A stretch of 64,000 bases of DNA. Source: CANJIV01 sp046330225. GTDB taxonomy: Bacteria; Actinomycetota; Thermoleophilia; Solirubrobacterales; Solirubrobacteraceae. The notes under the pieces are model-generated. The model did not search any database. It was not told the DNA's origin and saw only the letters and a program-made list of their open reading frames with translations. The translations under genes and the position numbers were made by a program. Where the stretch lies: assembly GCA_046330225.1 (NCBI GenBank), contig JAXLTD010000005.1, positions 1 through 64,000 of the forward strand, given 5' to 3'. Shown one piece after another: positions 27,573-36,760 of this stretch (positions within the stretch are counted from its first letter, which is position 1; each line of letters starts with the position of its first letter).

Positions 27573-28343
27573 TCAGCCGAGCCGCGCCCCCGCCGCGGCG
27601 GCGGCCGCGCGCACGGCCGCCGCCAGGCGCTGCTCGTGCCGTGCGAACCGGTGGGCCGGGACGGGCACCGAGATCGCGGCGACCGGTTCGCCCCGCACGC
27701 AGACCGCGGCGCCGGCCGCACAGACGCCCTCGGTGTGCTCCTCGCGGTCGAAGGCCACGCCGGCGTCCCGGACACGGGCGAGCTCGGCCTGCAGCTGCCG
27801 GCGCGAGGTGATGGTCGCGGGCGTGAAGCGGGGGAGCGGGCTGGGGATCAGCTCGTCGGCCCGCTCCGGAGGCAGCGCCGCGAGGAGCGCCTTGCCGTTC
27901 GCGGTGCAGTGCAGCGGGAAGCGCGCGCCGACGGCCGACACCGCGCGCAGCCGGTGGGCGGCCGGGAGCTGCTCGACGAAGCGGACCGACGGGCCGTCGA
28001 GGACGGCGAGGTCGACCGTCTCGTCCAGCTCGCTGCGCAGCGCGGCCAGCACGGGACGCAGCTCGTCGCCGAGCGCGTCGTGCGCGGCAGCGCCCAGGCG
28101 GGCGAGGCCGGGGCCCAGCCGGATCTCCCCGGCCCCCGCCGCGGTGGTGACGAACCCCTCGTCGGCGAGGGCCGCGACGAGGCGGTGCGCCGTGGACTTC
28201 GGCAGGCCCGTGGCCGCGGCGAGCTCGGCGAGGCTGAGGCCGCGCGGCTCGGCCTCGAGCGCGCGCAGGACCCGGGCCGCGCGGGCGATGGCCTGGATTC
28301 CCCGGCGGGGCGGGGCCGGTGACCTGTCAGCGTCTTGCATCAT
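27573..28343 (-). CDS. IclR-family transcriptional regulator
   Basis: A 256-aa regulator. The N-terminal winged helix (about residues 15-75) contains LSLAELAAATGLPKSTAHRLVAAL. The C-terminal effector domain has the ALPP, VAFDREEHTEGVCAAGAAV and AISVPVPAHR segments typical of IclR. It is divergent from a flavoprotein/hydrolase pair, and the spacer holds a direct repeat. It probably senses an aromatic or ketone substrate of those enzymes. Confidence 0.9.
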   Translation of the reverse strand: MMQDADRSPAPPRRGIQAIARAARVLRALEAEPRGLSLAELAAATGLPKSTAHRLVAALADEGFVTTAAGAGEIRLGPGLARLGAAAHDALGDELRPVLAALRSELDETVDLAVLDGPSVRFVEQLPAAHRLRAVSAVGARFPLHCTANGKALLAALPPERADELIPSPLPRFTPATITSRRQLQAELARVRDAGVAFDREEHTEGVCAAGAAVCVRGEPVAAISVPVPAHRFARHEQRLAAAVRAAAAAAGARLG

Positions 28344-28368
28344 GGAATCAGCGTCCTGTATCGTGGAA
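28339..28368. promoter_or_regulatory. Candidate IclR operator
   Basis: ATCATGGAA at 28339-28347 and ATCGTGGAA at 28360-28368 are direct repeats with one mismatch, spaced 21 bp (two helical turns), in the divergent promoter. They overlap the iclR start codon, as expected for autoregulation. Binding is inferred. Confidence 0.5.
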
Positions 28369-28374
28369 CAAACT

Positions 28375-29703
28375 ATGACATCGATTCCCGACGGCGCCGT
28401 GTTTCGGCGCGACGAGCCCGGCTACGAGGCGGCCCGCCGCGCCACCGTGTGGAACGACCGCACTCCCGAGCGCTTCCCCGACCTCATCGTGCAGGCGGCG
28501 TCCGAGGAGGACGTGGTCGCCGCGGTGCTCGCCGCGCGCGACGAGGGCCTGCGGATCGGCGTGCGCTCCGGCGGCCACAGCTGGGCCGGCAGCCATCTCC
28601 GCGACGGCGGCCTGCTCCTGGACTGCTCGCGCCTGGACACGATGTCGGTCGACGCCGAGGCGATGACCGCAACGGTCCAGCCCGGCTGTCGCGGCAACGA
28701 GGTGCTGGCCGCCCTCGCGGCGCAGGACCGCTTCTTCCCGGCCGGGCACTGCCCGGGCGTGGCGCTGGGCGGCTACCTGCTCCAGGGCGGATTCGGGTGG
28801 AACGGCCGTGTCCACGGCCCGGCGTGCATGAGCGTCGAGGCGATCGACGTCGTGACCGCCGCCGGCGAGCTCGTGCGGGCCGACGCCACCGAGCACCCCG
28901 ACCTCTTCTGGGCGGCCCGCGGGTCCGGGCCGGGCTTCTTCGGCGCGGTGACCCGCTTCTACCTCCGGCTCCAGCCGCTCCCCAAGGTGATCGCCAACGG
29001 CGTCTGCCTCTACCCGGCCGACGTGCTCGACGAGGTGTTCCGCTGGGCCCACGAGCTCGGCCCGAGCGTTCCTCGGACGATGGAGTTCATGCTGCTCACG
29101 CACCGCAACGCCGCGGGCGAGGCCGAGATCGCGGTCACCGGCCCGGTGCTCGTCGACACCGAGGAGGAGGCCCGCGCGGCGCTGGCGCTGCTCGAGACCT
29201 GCCCGGTCCTGGATCGGGCCACGCTCTCGGTCCCCTACGTGCCGGCGACGTTCGCGGACCTCTACGCCGGCGTCCACGAGGCCTACCCCGACGGGCACCG
29301 CTACGCGACCGACAACATGTGGACCCACGCGCCCATCGACGACCTGCTGCCCGGCCTGCGGCGGATCGCCGAGACCCTCCCCGAGGCGCCGTCGCACATG
29401 CTGTGGATGAACTGGGGCCCCAGTCCCGAGCGGCCCGACATGGCCTACAGCGTGGAGGACGACACCTACATCGCCGTCTACGGCGTCTGGGCCGACGCGG
29501 CCGACGACGCCGCGAACGTGCCGTGGCCCGCCGCGCGGATGCGGGAGATGGCGCCGCTGGCGACCGGCATCCAGCTGGCCGACGAGAACCTCGGGGCCCG
29601 CCCGGCCCGGTTTGCCAGCGACGCAAACCTGGCCCGCTTGGACGAGATTCGTGCCCGCTACGACCCCGACGGCCGCTTCCACGCCTGGATGGGCCGGCTG
29701 TGA
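28375..29703 (+). CDS. BBE-like FAD-linked oxidoreductase, probably bicovalent
   Basis: A 442-aa enzyme of the FAD_binding_4 + BBE type (berberine bridge enzyme, glucooligosaccharide oxidase). It carries both covalent FAD attachment sites: H68 in RSGGHSWAG and C126 in GHCPGVALGG. The C-terminal BBE segment ends YDPDGRFHAWMGRL. Bicovalent enzymes oxidise sugars, alkaloids or phenolic substrates with O2. Its stop overlaps the start of the PhlG-like hydrolase, so the two probably act in sequence. Confidence 0.85.
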   Translation: MTSIPDGAVFRRDEPGYEAARRATVWNDRTPERFPDLIVQAASEEDVVAAVLAARDEGLRIGVRSGGHSWAGSHLRDGGLLLDCSRLDTMSVDAEAMTATVQPGCRGNEVLAALAAQDRFFPAGHCPGVALGGYLLQGGFGWNGRVHGPACMSVEAIDVVTAAGELVRADATEHPDLFWAARGSGPGFFGAVTRFYLRLQPLPKVIANGVCLYPADVLDEVFRWAHELGPSVPRTMEFMLLTHRNAAGEAEIAVTGPVLVDTEEEARAALALLETCPVLDRATLSVPYVPATFADLYAGVHEAYPDGHRYATDNMWTHAPIDDLLPGLRRIAETLPEAPSHMLWMNWGPSPERPDMAYSVEDDTYIAVYGVWADAADDAANVPWPAARMREMAPLATGIQLADENLGARPARFASDANLARLDEIRARYDPDGRFHAWMGRL

Positions 29704-30494
29704 GCAGCGCCGACGTCGCCGCCTACCTCGACCGGCCGATGGCCGCGCCGGACCCCGAGGCGCTCGCGGCAATCGAGTCCGGCCCGATCGCCCCGGACCG
29801 CGCGCTGGACCTTGCGGATCTGGACCGCCTGCTCGATCCGGCGCCGCTGGCCGACGAGACCGGCTGGTGCTGGCTCGCCAACGGCGTCGGCTACGTTGCC
29901 GTGTCCACAGCGATGCCGGCGGTCACGGGGGAGATGGTCGACTGGTGGTTCGACTGGCACCCGCGCGACCCGGTGCGCTACCGGGTGTGGCACCCGCGGG
30001 CCCACGCCGACAACTCGGTGCAGCTGCCGGCCGTGCGGCGGGCCAAGCCGTTCTGGGGCGCCGTCCACCATCCCGTCGAGGACGTCGGCGTCGGCATGGC
30101 CCACGCCCGAATCGCCTTCTGCCCGCCGACCGAGCTCGGCTTCGGCACCGACGCCCTGGGCGACCCGCGGGTGGCCACGGTGGTGTGCGGCTGGGCCGGC
30201 GACGACACGCGCCGCGTACGCCACACCCCGATGGCGCACGTGTTCCTGCGCGACCCGGAGGGAGACGGAGTCGTCCTGCGCAGCCGCTTCTGGCTCGGCG
30301 CCGCCCTGCGCCCCTACCTGCCGGGCCCGCTGGCGGCCGCGGGGGCCGCGCTGCTCAACCGGCGCGCCGTGCGGCGCCAGGTGCTGCCGGGCAGCCTTCC
30401 CCGGGCGCTGGCGACCCACTGCGCGGAGGAGTACGCGAACCTCGCGACACTGCTGCCCGAGTTGCACGCGCGCTTCGCCCCTGTCGCGGCGTGA
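29700..30494 (+). CDS. PhlG-type C-C hydrolase (DAPG hydrolase family)
   Basis: A 264-aa protein of the zinc-dependent DAPG/phloretin hydrolase family, which removes acyl groups from polyhydroxy-aromatic ketones. It shows EMVDWWFDWHPRD and YRVWHPRAHAD (H87, H98, H102). Near the C-terminus H240-x3-E244 (THCAEEYA) matches the H-x3-E zinc pair of PhlG. Length is close to the family's. GTG start overlapping the upstream flavoprotein stop (GTGA). The acylated phenol it acts on is unknown. Confidence 0.8.
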   Translation: MSSADVAAYLDRPMAAPDPEALAAIESGPIAPDRALDLADLDRLLDPAPLADETGWCWLANGVGYVAVSTAMPAVTGEMVDWWFDWHPRDPVRYRVWHPRAHADNSVQLPAVRRAKPFWGAVHHPVEDVGVGMAHARIAFCPPTELGFGTDALGDPRVATVVCGWAGDDTRRVRHTPMAHVFLRDPEGDGVVLRSRFWLGAALRPYLPGPLAAAGAALLNRRAVRRQVLPGSLPRALATHCAEEYANLATLLPELHARFAPVAA

Positions 30495-30534
30495 GCTGCG
30501 CCGCGGGCGCGACGGCGTCGGCTAGGGTCGGATC

Positions 30535-31668
30535 ATGACCCCCCGCATCCTCATTCTCGGCGCCGGGTTCGGCGGCCTCGAGCTCAGCACGCTGCTCTCC
30601 GACGCGCTCGGTGACGGCGCCGACGTGACGCTCATCGACCAGGGCGACGCGTTCGTCTTCGGGTACTCGAAGCTCGACATGATGTTTCGGGGGGCGCCGG
30701 CCGACGCGGTCCGCCTTCCCTACGCCAAGATCGCCAAGCCCGGGGTGCGCGTCCTGCGCGAGACCGTCACAGCGATCGACCCCGAGGCCAGGCACGTGAC
30801 GACCGACGCCGGCACCCACGAGGCCGACGTCGTGGTGATCGCGCTGGGCGCCGACTACGACCTGGACGCGACGCCGGGCCTCGCCGAGGGCGGAAACGAG
30901 TTCTACTCCGTCGCCGGCGCAGCCCGGTGCGCCGAGATCATCCCCTCATTCGAGTCCGGCCACGCGGTCATCGGCGTGTGCGCCGCGCCGTTCAAGTGCC
31001 CGCCGGCGCCGAGCGAGTGCGCGCTTCTGCTCGACACCGCACTGCGGGCCAAGGGCGTGCGCGACGCCTGCGAGATCACGTTCGTGCTGCCGCTCCCGTC
31101 GCCGGTGCCGCCGTCCCCTGAAGCGTCGGCAGCGCTCGCTGCCGAGTTCGCCGAGCGCGGGATCGGGCTCGTGACCGGGCGCCGGCCCGCCTCGATCGAC
31201 CCCGCCCGCGGCGTCGCCGTGCTCGACGACGGCACGGAGATGCCCTTCGACCTGTTCCTCGGGGTGCCGAAGCACCGGGCCCCCGCCGTGGTGATCGCCA
31301 GCGGGATGACCGAGGACGGCTACGTGCCGGTGGAGCCGGCCACGCTGCGCACGCGCTATCCCGGCGTGTACGCGATCGGGGACGTCTGCACCGCGGGCGT
31401 GCCCAAGGCCGGGGTGTTCGCCGAGGGCGCGGCGCGCGTCGTCGCGCAGGACCTCATCGCCGCAGCCCGCGGCGAGGCTGGCCCCGGCCCCTACCTGGGC
31501 CAGGGCACGTGCTACCTCGAGTTCGGCGGCGGTCGCGTGGCGAAGGTCGACATCGACTTCCTCTCGGGTCCGACGCGCACCGGCGTCTTCACCCCGCCGT
31601 CGGGGGCGATCGCCGCCGACAAGGTGGAGTTCGGCGCGAGCCGCCGGGCCCGGTGGTTCGGCCTCTGA
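30535..31668 (+). CDS. SQR-like FAD/NAD(P)-binding oxidoreductase
   Basis: A 377-aa flavoprotein with FAD motif LGAGFGGLE at residues 7-15, a central GVCAAPFKCPPAPSE segment (one Cys where SQR has its redox cysteine), and the VYAIGDVCTAGVPKAGVF FAD motif. It lacks an obvious third active cysteine, so sulfide oxidation is less likely than for the paralogue at 12962. A flavocytochrome-c- or quinone-linked dehydrogenase role is possible. ATG 30535. Confidence 0.75.
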   Translation: MTPRILILGAGFGGLELSTLLSDALGDGADVTLIDQGDAFVFGYSKLDMMFRGAPADAVRLPYAKIAKPGVRVLRETVTAIDPEARHVTTDAGTHEADVVVIALGADYDLDATPGLAEGGNEFYSVAGAARCAEIIPSFESGHAVIGVCAAPFKCPPAPSECALLLDTALRAKGVRDACEITFVLPLPSPVPPSPEASAALAAEFAERGIGLVTGRRPASIDPARGVAVLDDGTEMPFDLFLGVPKHRAPAVVIASGMTEDGYVPVEPATLRTRYPGVYAIGDVCTAGVPKAGVFAEGAARVVAQDLIAAARGEAGPGPYLGQGTCYLEFGGGRVAKVDIDFLSGPTRTGVFTPPSGAIAADKVEFGASRRARWFGL

Positions 31669-31707
31669 GCGCGAGCCGCGCGGCGTCCCCGGCCGCCCAG
31701 GCCTCCG

Positions 31708-32145
31708 TCACGCTGGCGGCAGCTCGAACTCGTACTCGGCTTCGCCGGGCCAGTACTGGATCTCGATGCGGAACCCGTCGGGGTCGAAGAAGAACATCGC
31801 CCAGTAGCCGGGGATGTCGCTGTCCTCCTCCGGCGGGAAGTGGACCGTCGCGCCGAGCGCCTCGCAGCGGGCGTAGACGTCATCGACGTCCGCGCGCGCG
31901 TCGACCATGATCGAGAGGTGCTCGAGCCCGACGCCGTAGTAGCGGTGCTCGCCGCCGTCGGCCGTCCGGAATCCGAGGTACTGGCGCCCGAGCCGCAGAT
32001 ACACGACGTCCTCGGTGCCCCGGTACGTCGGGTACCGGAAGGCCTCCTCGGCACCCAGCGGGCCGAGCAGCGCGAGGTAGAAGGCTACGGACCGCTCGAC
32101 GTCGGCGACCGCGAGGTCGACGTGGTGGATCTGCGTGATCGCCAT
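31708..32145 (-). CDS. VOC-family (glyoxalase/dioxygenase-like) protein
   Basis: A 145-aa metal-binding fold of two beta-alpha-beta-beta-beta modules. It begins ITQIHHVDLAVADVERSVAF, has GVGLEHLSIMVDARAD in the middle and ends FFFDPDGFRIEIQYWPG. H8 or H9, H76-region and the final E fit the usual metal triad. The reaction is not assignable. Last gene of a leftward cluster, 19 bp after the LURP1-related gene. Confidence 0.82.
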   Translation of the reverse strand: MAITQIHHVDLAVADVERSVAFYLALLGPLGAEEAFRYPTYRGTEDVVYLRLGRQYLGFRTADGGEHRYYGVGLEHLSIMVDARADVDDVYARCEALGATVHFPPEEDSDIPGYWAMFFFDPDGFRIEIQYWPGEAEYEFELPPA

Positions 32146-32164
32146 CGCGCGGCGGCGGAGCCGC

Positions 32165-32665
32165 TCAGCGGGCGAGCTCGTCGATCGCCACGCAGATGGA
32201 GAGCAGCAGCGGCTCGTCCTCCCCCGGGGCGATCTCGATGCCGAACGTCTCGCGGACGCGGACCCACTTCTTCGAGACGGTGGCGATGACGTCGCCGTCG
32301 CGCTTGACCTCGTATTCGTGCTCGAGCACGTTGCCCTTGGCCTTGAGGTCCTCGCCGTGCTCGACGTCGATGTCGAACCGGTCGCGGATCCCCACCAGCG
32401 CCTTGTGCACCGTGGCCAGCGTCTCGCCGTCGCGCTCGATCTCCATCGTGCCGCGCACGTTCACCACGCGGTCCTGGATGTGGGCGACCTCGTTGCCGTC
32501 CGGGTCCTCGAGGATGAACGTCTTGCGGACCCGGAGCGCCTTGCCGTTGACCTTGTAGGCCTTGTTGCCGCCGTCGTCCTCGATCCAGAAGTCGTCGCCG
32601 ATCGAGAGCATCTTCTCGCGCATCACGAAGCGCCGGCCGCCGTCGTCGTGGCTGAACAGTCCCAT
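32165..32665 (-). CDS. LURP1-related (Tubby-like fold) protein
   Basis: A 166-aa all-beta protein. Repeated strand pairs such as FWIEDDGGNKAYKVNG, TFILEDPDGNEVAHI, TMEIERDGETLATVHK and EYEVKRDGDVIATVSKK match LURP-one-related/Tubby-C folds. Members are cytosolic and may bind phosphoinositides; the bacterial role is unknown. ATG preceded by GGAGA. In the cluster with the lipoprotein and VOC genes. Confidence 0.78.
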   Translation of the reverse strand: MGLFSHDDGGRRFVMREKMLSIGDDFWIEDDGGNKAYKVNGKALRVRKTFILEDPDGNEVAHIQDRVVNVRGTMEIERDGETLATVHKALVGIRDRFDIDVEHGEDLKAKGNVLEHEYEVKRDGDVIATVSKKWVRVRETFGIEIAPGEDEPLLLSICVAIDELAR

Positions 32666-32697
32666 GCAGTGGTCTCCTTGCGTTGTCGGGGCCGGGA

Positions 32698-33174
32698 TCA
32701 GGGTTCGGGGTGCCCGGCGGCTCCGTCCCGCGGGACGCCGAGCGCGGCGGCGATCTCGTCGATCGCCGCCTGCTCGGCCGGGTTCACCGGGTTGTCGCTG
32801 CCGTCCTCCTCGTGGGCGGCCGCGACCCGGTGCGCGAGCGCCAGCACGAACGACCGGTACTCGCCGACCTCCTCCGTGGTCGCCGACCGCTGGAGCAGGG
32901 CGACCGCCGCGCGGAGGTGCTGGAGCCCCGCCGACCGCAGCTCATCGGGCGAGCCGTAGCGGGTGTGGTCGGTCTCCGGCCGGTGCGAGACGATCGCATC
33001 GAGCAGTTCGCTCGCGCCGTGCTGCCCGCGGGCCTCGGCGTAGGCCTTGGCCATCGAGTAGGTCTCGCGGAACGTCCCGCCCTTCGCCGCGGTGATGACG
33101 ATCATCCCCGCGGTCGTCGGGCCGATGAGGACCGACGTCCACTCCTCCTCGGTGAAGGCGGCGGGGCCGGTCAT
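32698..33174 (-). CDS. Uncharacterised helical protein
   Basis: A 158-aa soluble, mostly helical protein (EEEWTSVLIGPTTAGMIVIT, then ETYSMAKAYAEARGQHG, then SFVLALAHRVAAAHEEDG). I see no known motif; an acidic helical bundle is likely. The ATG overlaps the stop of the lipoprotein gene (ATGA), so the two are translationally coupled. Confidence 0.65.
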   Translation of the reverse strand: MTGPAAFTEEEWTSVLIGPTTAGMIVITAAKGGTFRETYSMAKAYAEARGQHGASELLDAIVSHRPETDHTRYGSPDELRSAGLQHLRAAVALLQRSATTEEVGEYRSFVLALAHRVAAAHEEDGSDNPVNPAEQAAIDEIAAALGVPRDGAAGHPEP

Positions 33175-33551
33175 GACGCCGTGATCTTGTTGCACTGCTC
33201 CTTGGCGGTGCTCTTCAGCGAGTCGACCGGAATCTTGTCGGCGGCGTCGAGGCAGGCCTGCTTGGCCTTGGCGATCGCCTTCTGCACGTCCGGGTTGCTC
33301 GCGTCGAGCTGGTTGCAGGCCTGCTGCGCGATCGAGCTGGCCGTGGAGTCCTGGATCTGCTTGGCCTCGTTGAGGCACTTCTGCTTCGCGGCGGCGACGT
33401 CGACGCCGCCGGTCGAGGTCGAGGCGGGGGTGGAGTCCGTCGTCTTGTCGGACGAGGACGAGTCGCTGCTGCCGCAGGCGCTGAGCGCCGTGGCGGCGGT
33501 GATGAGGACGATGAGGGACGTCGAGCGGAAGATGGTCATGGGCCGCATCAT
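33171..33551 (-). CDS. Small secreted lipoprotein
   Basis: A 126-aa lipoprotein. The signal peptide ends in the lipobox LSAC, followed by a Ser/Asp/Thr-rich linker. A helical domain with four cysteines comes next (KQKCLNEAKQ, QQACNQLD, KQACLDAAD, KEQCNKI). The regular spacing suggests two disulfides in a helical hairpin. Function unknown. Start could be at 33551, 33548 or 33540. Overlaps the next gene by 4 nt. Confidence 0.75.
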   Translation of the reverse strand: MMRPMTIFRSTSLIVLITAATALSACGSSDSSSSDKTTDSTPASTSTGGVDVAAAKQKCLNEAKQIQDSTASSIAQQACNQLDASNPDVQKAIAKAKQACLDAADKIPVDSLKSTAKEQCNKITAS

Positions 33552-33605
33552 CCCCGAGATCGGCCCGGCGTGTCGCCGGTACCGCCAGCGCGGCCGCGCG
33601 GCGTG

Positions 33606-36449
33606 CTACGGAGCGTCCAGCGCGTGGCCCTCGAGTGCGTCGGCGAGCCGCTGGCGCGACCCCCGTCCCGCCAGGCCGAGCTTGGCGTAGGCGTGGGAGA
33701 GGTGGGTCTCCACCGTCTTGAGCGAGACGTAGAGGTCCTGAGCGATCTCCACGTTGGTGGCGCCCTCGGTGGCCAGGCGCACCACACGCAGCTCGCTGGG
33801 CGTGAGCGCGTCGCGGTGCGACCCGAGATGGCGCGGCAGCCGCGACCCGCTGGCTTGCAGCTCCTCGCCGGCGCGAACGGCCAGGCGGGTGGCGCCGCAC
33901 GCCGCGGCCAGCTCCAGTCCCTCGTGCAGGGGGGCCCGGGACTCCGCGCGCAGCTGCTCGCGGCGCAGAGCCGAGCCGAGGGCGACCAGGGCGCGGGCGT
34001 GTTCCAGCCGCGCCTGCGACGACGCGAGCAGCGCGACCGCTTCCCGCAGCAGCGCGATCCGTTCCGGGCCGGCGGCGAGCGTTCCGGCTGCGCGCAACGC
34101 AATCCCCGTCGGCCGGGCCAGCCCCGTGGCGCGGGCCAGCTCGAGCTCTCGCGCGACGAGGCCGTGGGCCTCGTCGGGGCTCGACGGCGCCAGTGCCAGC
34201 GCCAGCGCGGAGCGCACGGGCCACAACGTCGGCCCCATCTGCATCAGCTCGCAGATCTCTGCCGCCCGGCGCAGGTCGGCGATGCCCTCGCCGCGGTCGC
34301 GGCGACCCAGCCGCACGAGCCCGCGCGTCATGGCCGCGGCGGCAGCAGGCCACGAGCCCTCGGCCTGCGGACCCAGGTCGAGCGTCAGCGCGAGCTCGGC
34401 CACGTCCTCCAGGCTGGGGCGCTCCGTGAGCGGGTCCTGCAGGAAGAAGAGGTGCGTGGCGATCACGGTCGGCATCCGGGCGCTCTGAGCCAGCTCCAGA
34501 CCGGCGCGCAGGGTCGCCTCCGCGAGCGCGAGGTCTCCTGTGCGGGCCTGCATCCAGCCGCGATGGTCCGACGCGACGACCTGGGTGCTCAGCGATCCCT
34601 GGCGCCGGGCGCGCTCGACGATGCGGTCGCTCAGCGCGATGGCGCGGTCGTACTCGTCGATGTCGGTGAGCGCGATCAGCACGTTGCTCAGCGGCCAGCG
34701 CGGGCCCGACACGTCGGTGGCCAGGAGGTCGTCCTGAAGCGCCCGGTCGACGAGCGCGAGCACCCGCGCGGGACGCTCGCCGCGGTGGGCGGCGGTGACG
34801 GCCAGCGCGGCGGCCAGGGCTCGTGCGGCCCACGTCCCGCCCTCGGTGAGATGCGCCAGCCGCTCGGGCTCGAGGTCGCTGGCCGCCGCCAGCGCGGGGG
34901 AGTACGCGGCCAGCATCAGCTCCACGGCGGCGAGCTGGGCGAGGGCGTCGGCGTCGGATCCCAGCTGGCGGCGGTAGGTCGTCGTGAGCTGGAAGGCCTC
35001 CGTCCAGCGGCCGGACATCACGAGGACGTCGGCCAGGGCAGTGGCGGTCTGCGCCTGGCGGCGAGGGTCGTGCCCGCCGGCAAGGGCCTCGCGGAGATGC
35101 TCGATCGCCGACGGGTCGCGAAGCGCCGCCTGGCTGAGGCCCAGTTCGCTCATGATCGCCGCGGGGTCAGGCGTGGCCGCACCCTCCTCCAGCGCCCGCT
35201 GGAACCAGCGCGCCGCCTCGTCGGGGGCTGCCTGGGCGGTCGCCCGCTCGCCTGCAGCCACCAGGCCCTCCGCGACGTCGACCGAGCCACTGGGCGTCAG
35301 GGCCCCGAGATGCGCGGCGATCGCCTCGACCGGCGCGCCGCGCCGGGTGAGGGCAGCGGCGGCGGCCCGGTGCGCCGCGTCGCGGTCGGTGATCGACATC
35401 GCGTCGTAGATGGAGCGGCGCACCAGCGGATGGACGAAGCGGAACGGGTCCTCGGACGACAAGACCTCGATGCGCCGCAACCGATGAGCGATCCGTCCCG
35501 CCGTGTCCAGGTCCACCCCGGCCAGGGCGGCCGCGATCTCCAGGCGGCCCCCGTCTCCGAGCACCGCCATGTGGCGGGCCAGCTCCCCGGCCTCGGGGGC
35601 CACGGAGCGGGTCCGCCGGACCACGCGGTCGCCCAGCGACGGGATCGCGAGCGCGGCCAGGTCGATCGGCCCGCCGACCGGGTCCGCCGTGGCCGAGCGC
35701 AGGAGCTCGTGGAGGTAGAGGGGGTTGCCGGCGGTGGCGGCGAGGGCGGCCTCGCACGTCGCGTCGTCGGATCCGGGCAGCCGCGAGCGGACGATTCGCG
35801 CCACCGACTCGCGCCCGAGCGGGCGCAGCGCCACGCGGACGGCGGCGGGGGTCGCCCCGAGCGCGTCCAGCAGGTGAGCGGGAGCCGCCGGCTCCGACGG
35901 CCGCAGCGCCGCGAGCAGCGCCACCGGCAGATCGCCGACGCGCCGGGCGAGGAAGTCCAGGGCACGCAGTGAAGAGGCATCCGCCCAGTGGACGTCGTCG
36001 ACCGCCAGCGCCACGGGGCCCTCAGAGGCCAGGTTGGCGGTGAGCCAGTAGATGGCGTTCAGGGCAGCCGGACCCTCGGCCACGGGCTCCACGCCCTCCT
36101 GGCGTTCGACGCCGAGGGCCCGGGCGGCCGGCGCGGCGGCCCCGCCGAGCAGGAGCTCGCGCCGGCCGGGGTCCGCGGCGGCCAGGACGGGCTCGAAGAG
36201 CTGGCGCATGACGCCGAACGGGAACTCGCGCTCGGGCTCGCCCCCGCGCGCGGTCAGGACGGTCAGCCCTGCCGCCTGCGCCCGCGAGCTCGCCGCGGCG
36301 AGCAGGGTGCTCTTCCCCTCCCCTGCCGGACCTTCGAGCAGCGCGAGCTGGCCCTGTCCCGTCCGAGCGTGGTCGAAGGCGGAGTCCAGCTCGCTCAGCT
36401 CCGCCTCTCGCTCCAGCACGGCCGACTCCGTTTGGCGCATGGCATTCAT
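33606..36449 (-). CDS. Large ATPase LuxR-type transcriptional regulator (LAL)
   Basis: A 947-aa regulator. The N-terminal AAA/NACHT-like ATPase has Walker A GPAGEGKST at residues 40-48 and an ALAVDDVHWADASSL Walker B/box. The middle is a long TPR-like helical array. The C-terminal LuxR helix-turn-helix (LTPSELRVVRLATEGATNVE, then SLKTVETHLSHAYAKL) would bind promoters. LAL proteins are ATP-switched activators of carbohydrate or secondary-metabolite genes. ATG at 36449 or 36440; longer readings are Arg-rich and not credible. Confidence 0.9.
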   Translation of the reverse strand: MNAMRQTESAVLEREAELSELDSAFDHARTGQGQLALLEGPAGEGKSTLLAAASSRAQAAGLTVLTARGGEPEREFPFGVMRQLFEPVLAAADPGRRELLLGGAAAPAARALGVERQEGVEPVAEGPAALNAIYWLTANLASEGPVALAVDDVHWADASSLRALDFLARRVGDLPVALLAALRPSEPAAPAHLLDALGATPAAVRVALRPLGRESVARIVRSRLPGSDDATCEAALAATAGNPLYLHELLRSATADPVGGPIDLAALAIPSLGDRVVRRTRSVAPEAGELARHMAVLGDGGRLEIAAALAGVDLDTAGRIAHRLRRIEVLSSEDPFRFVHPLVRRSIYDAMSITDRDAAHRAAAAALTRRGAPVEAIAAHLGALTPSGSVDVAEGLVAAGERATAQAAPDEAARWFQRALEEGAATPDPAAIMSELGLSQAALRDPSAIEHLREALAGGHDPRRQAQTATALADVLVMSGRWTEAFQLTTTYRRQLGSDADALAQLAAVELMLAAYSPALAAASDLEPERLAHLTEGGTWAARALAAALAVTAAHRGERPARVLALVDRALQDDLLATDVSGPRWPLSNVLIALTDIDEYDRAIALSDRIVERARRQGSLSTQVVASDHRGWMQARTGDLALAEATLRAGLELAQSARMPTVIATHLFFLQDPLTERPSLEDVAELALTLDLGPQAEGSWPAAAAAMTRGLVRLGRRDRGEGIADLRRAAEICELMQMGPTLWPVRSALALALAPSSPDEAHGLVARELELARATGLARPTGIALRAAGTLAAGPERIALLREAVALLASSQARLEHARALVALGSALRREQLRAESRAPLHEGLELAAACGATRLAVRAGEELQASGSRLPRHLGSHRDALTPSELRVVRLATEGATNVEIAQDLYVSLKTVETHLSHAYAKLGLAGRGSRQRLADALEGHALDAP

Positions 36450-36760
36450 CCTGAATCCCGCGTCCGAGGGTACGGCCTGAGCCGCGTCGCGGGGGAAAGG
36501 AATCTCAGGGTCTGCCCTGAGGCGGAGCCGCGTCCAACGTGCGAGAGTCGGCTCAGCGCGGTGACGGCGGTGCGGCTGAAGCGCGCGGCGGCGGCGCCCT
36601 CCCGCTTCCGCACGCCCAAGCGCTGCACGGTGGGGCGCAAGAAGATCACCTGCCGGGTGGCGTGAGCGCGGGGCGCTCCGAAGGGCCTGGCGGCGGGCCT
36701 CTCGTGCGGAACCGGTGAGGAATAGCCCGCTCGCGGCGTGCAGGCGGTAGCGTGGGGTCC
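36450..36760. other. 311-bp divergent spacer
   Basis: Between the leftward LuxR gene and the rightward secreted protein, so it should hold both promoters. A rightward frame ending at 36665 gives a short basic tail (RCTVGRKKITCRVA) like the end of some secreted proteins. It lacks the rest of a gene; I treat it as chance or a remnant. Confidence 0.5.

Noticed and set aside
33570..35972. An 800-codon open frame on the plus strand.
   Set aside because: It is antisense to the LuxR-type regulator, which has clear Walker A and LuxR motifs. High GC leaves long false frames on the other strand.
36560..36665. Short basic ORF ending CTVGRKKITCRVA.
   Set aside because: Only about 34 codons and no domain; more likely chance or a gene remnant.
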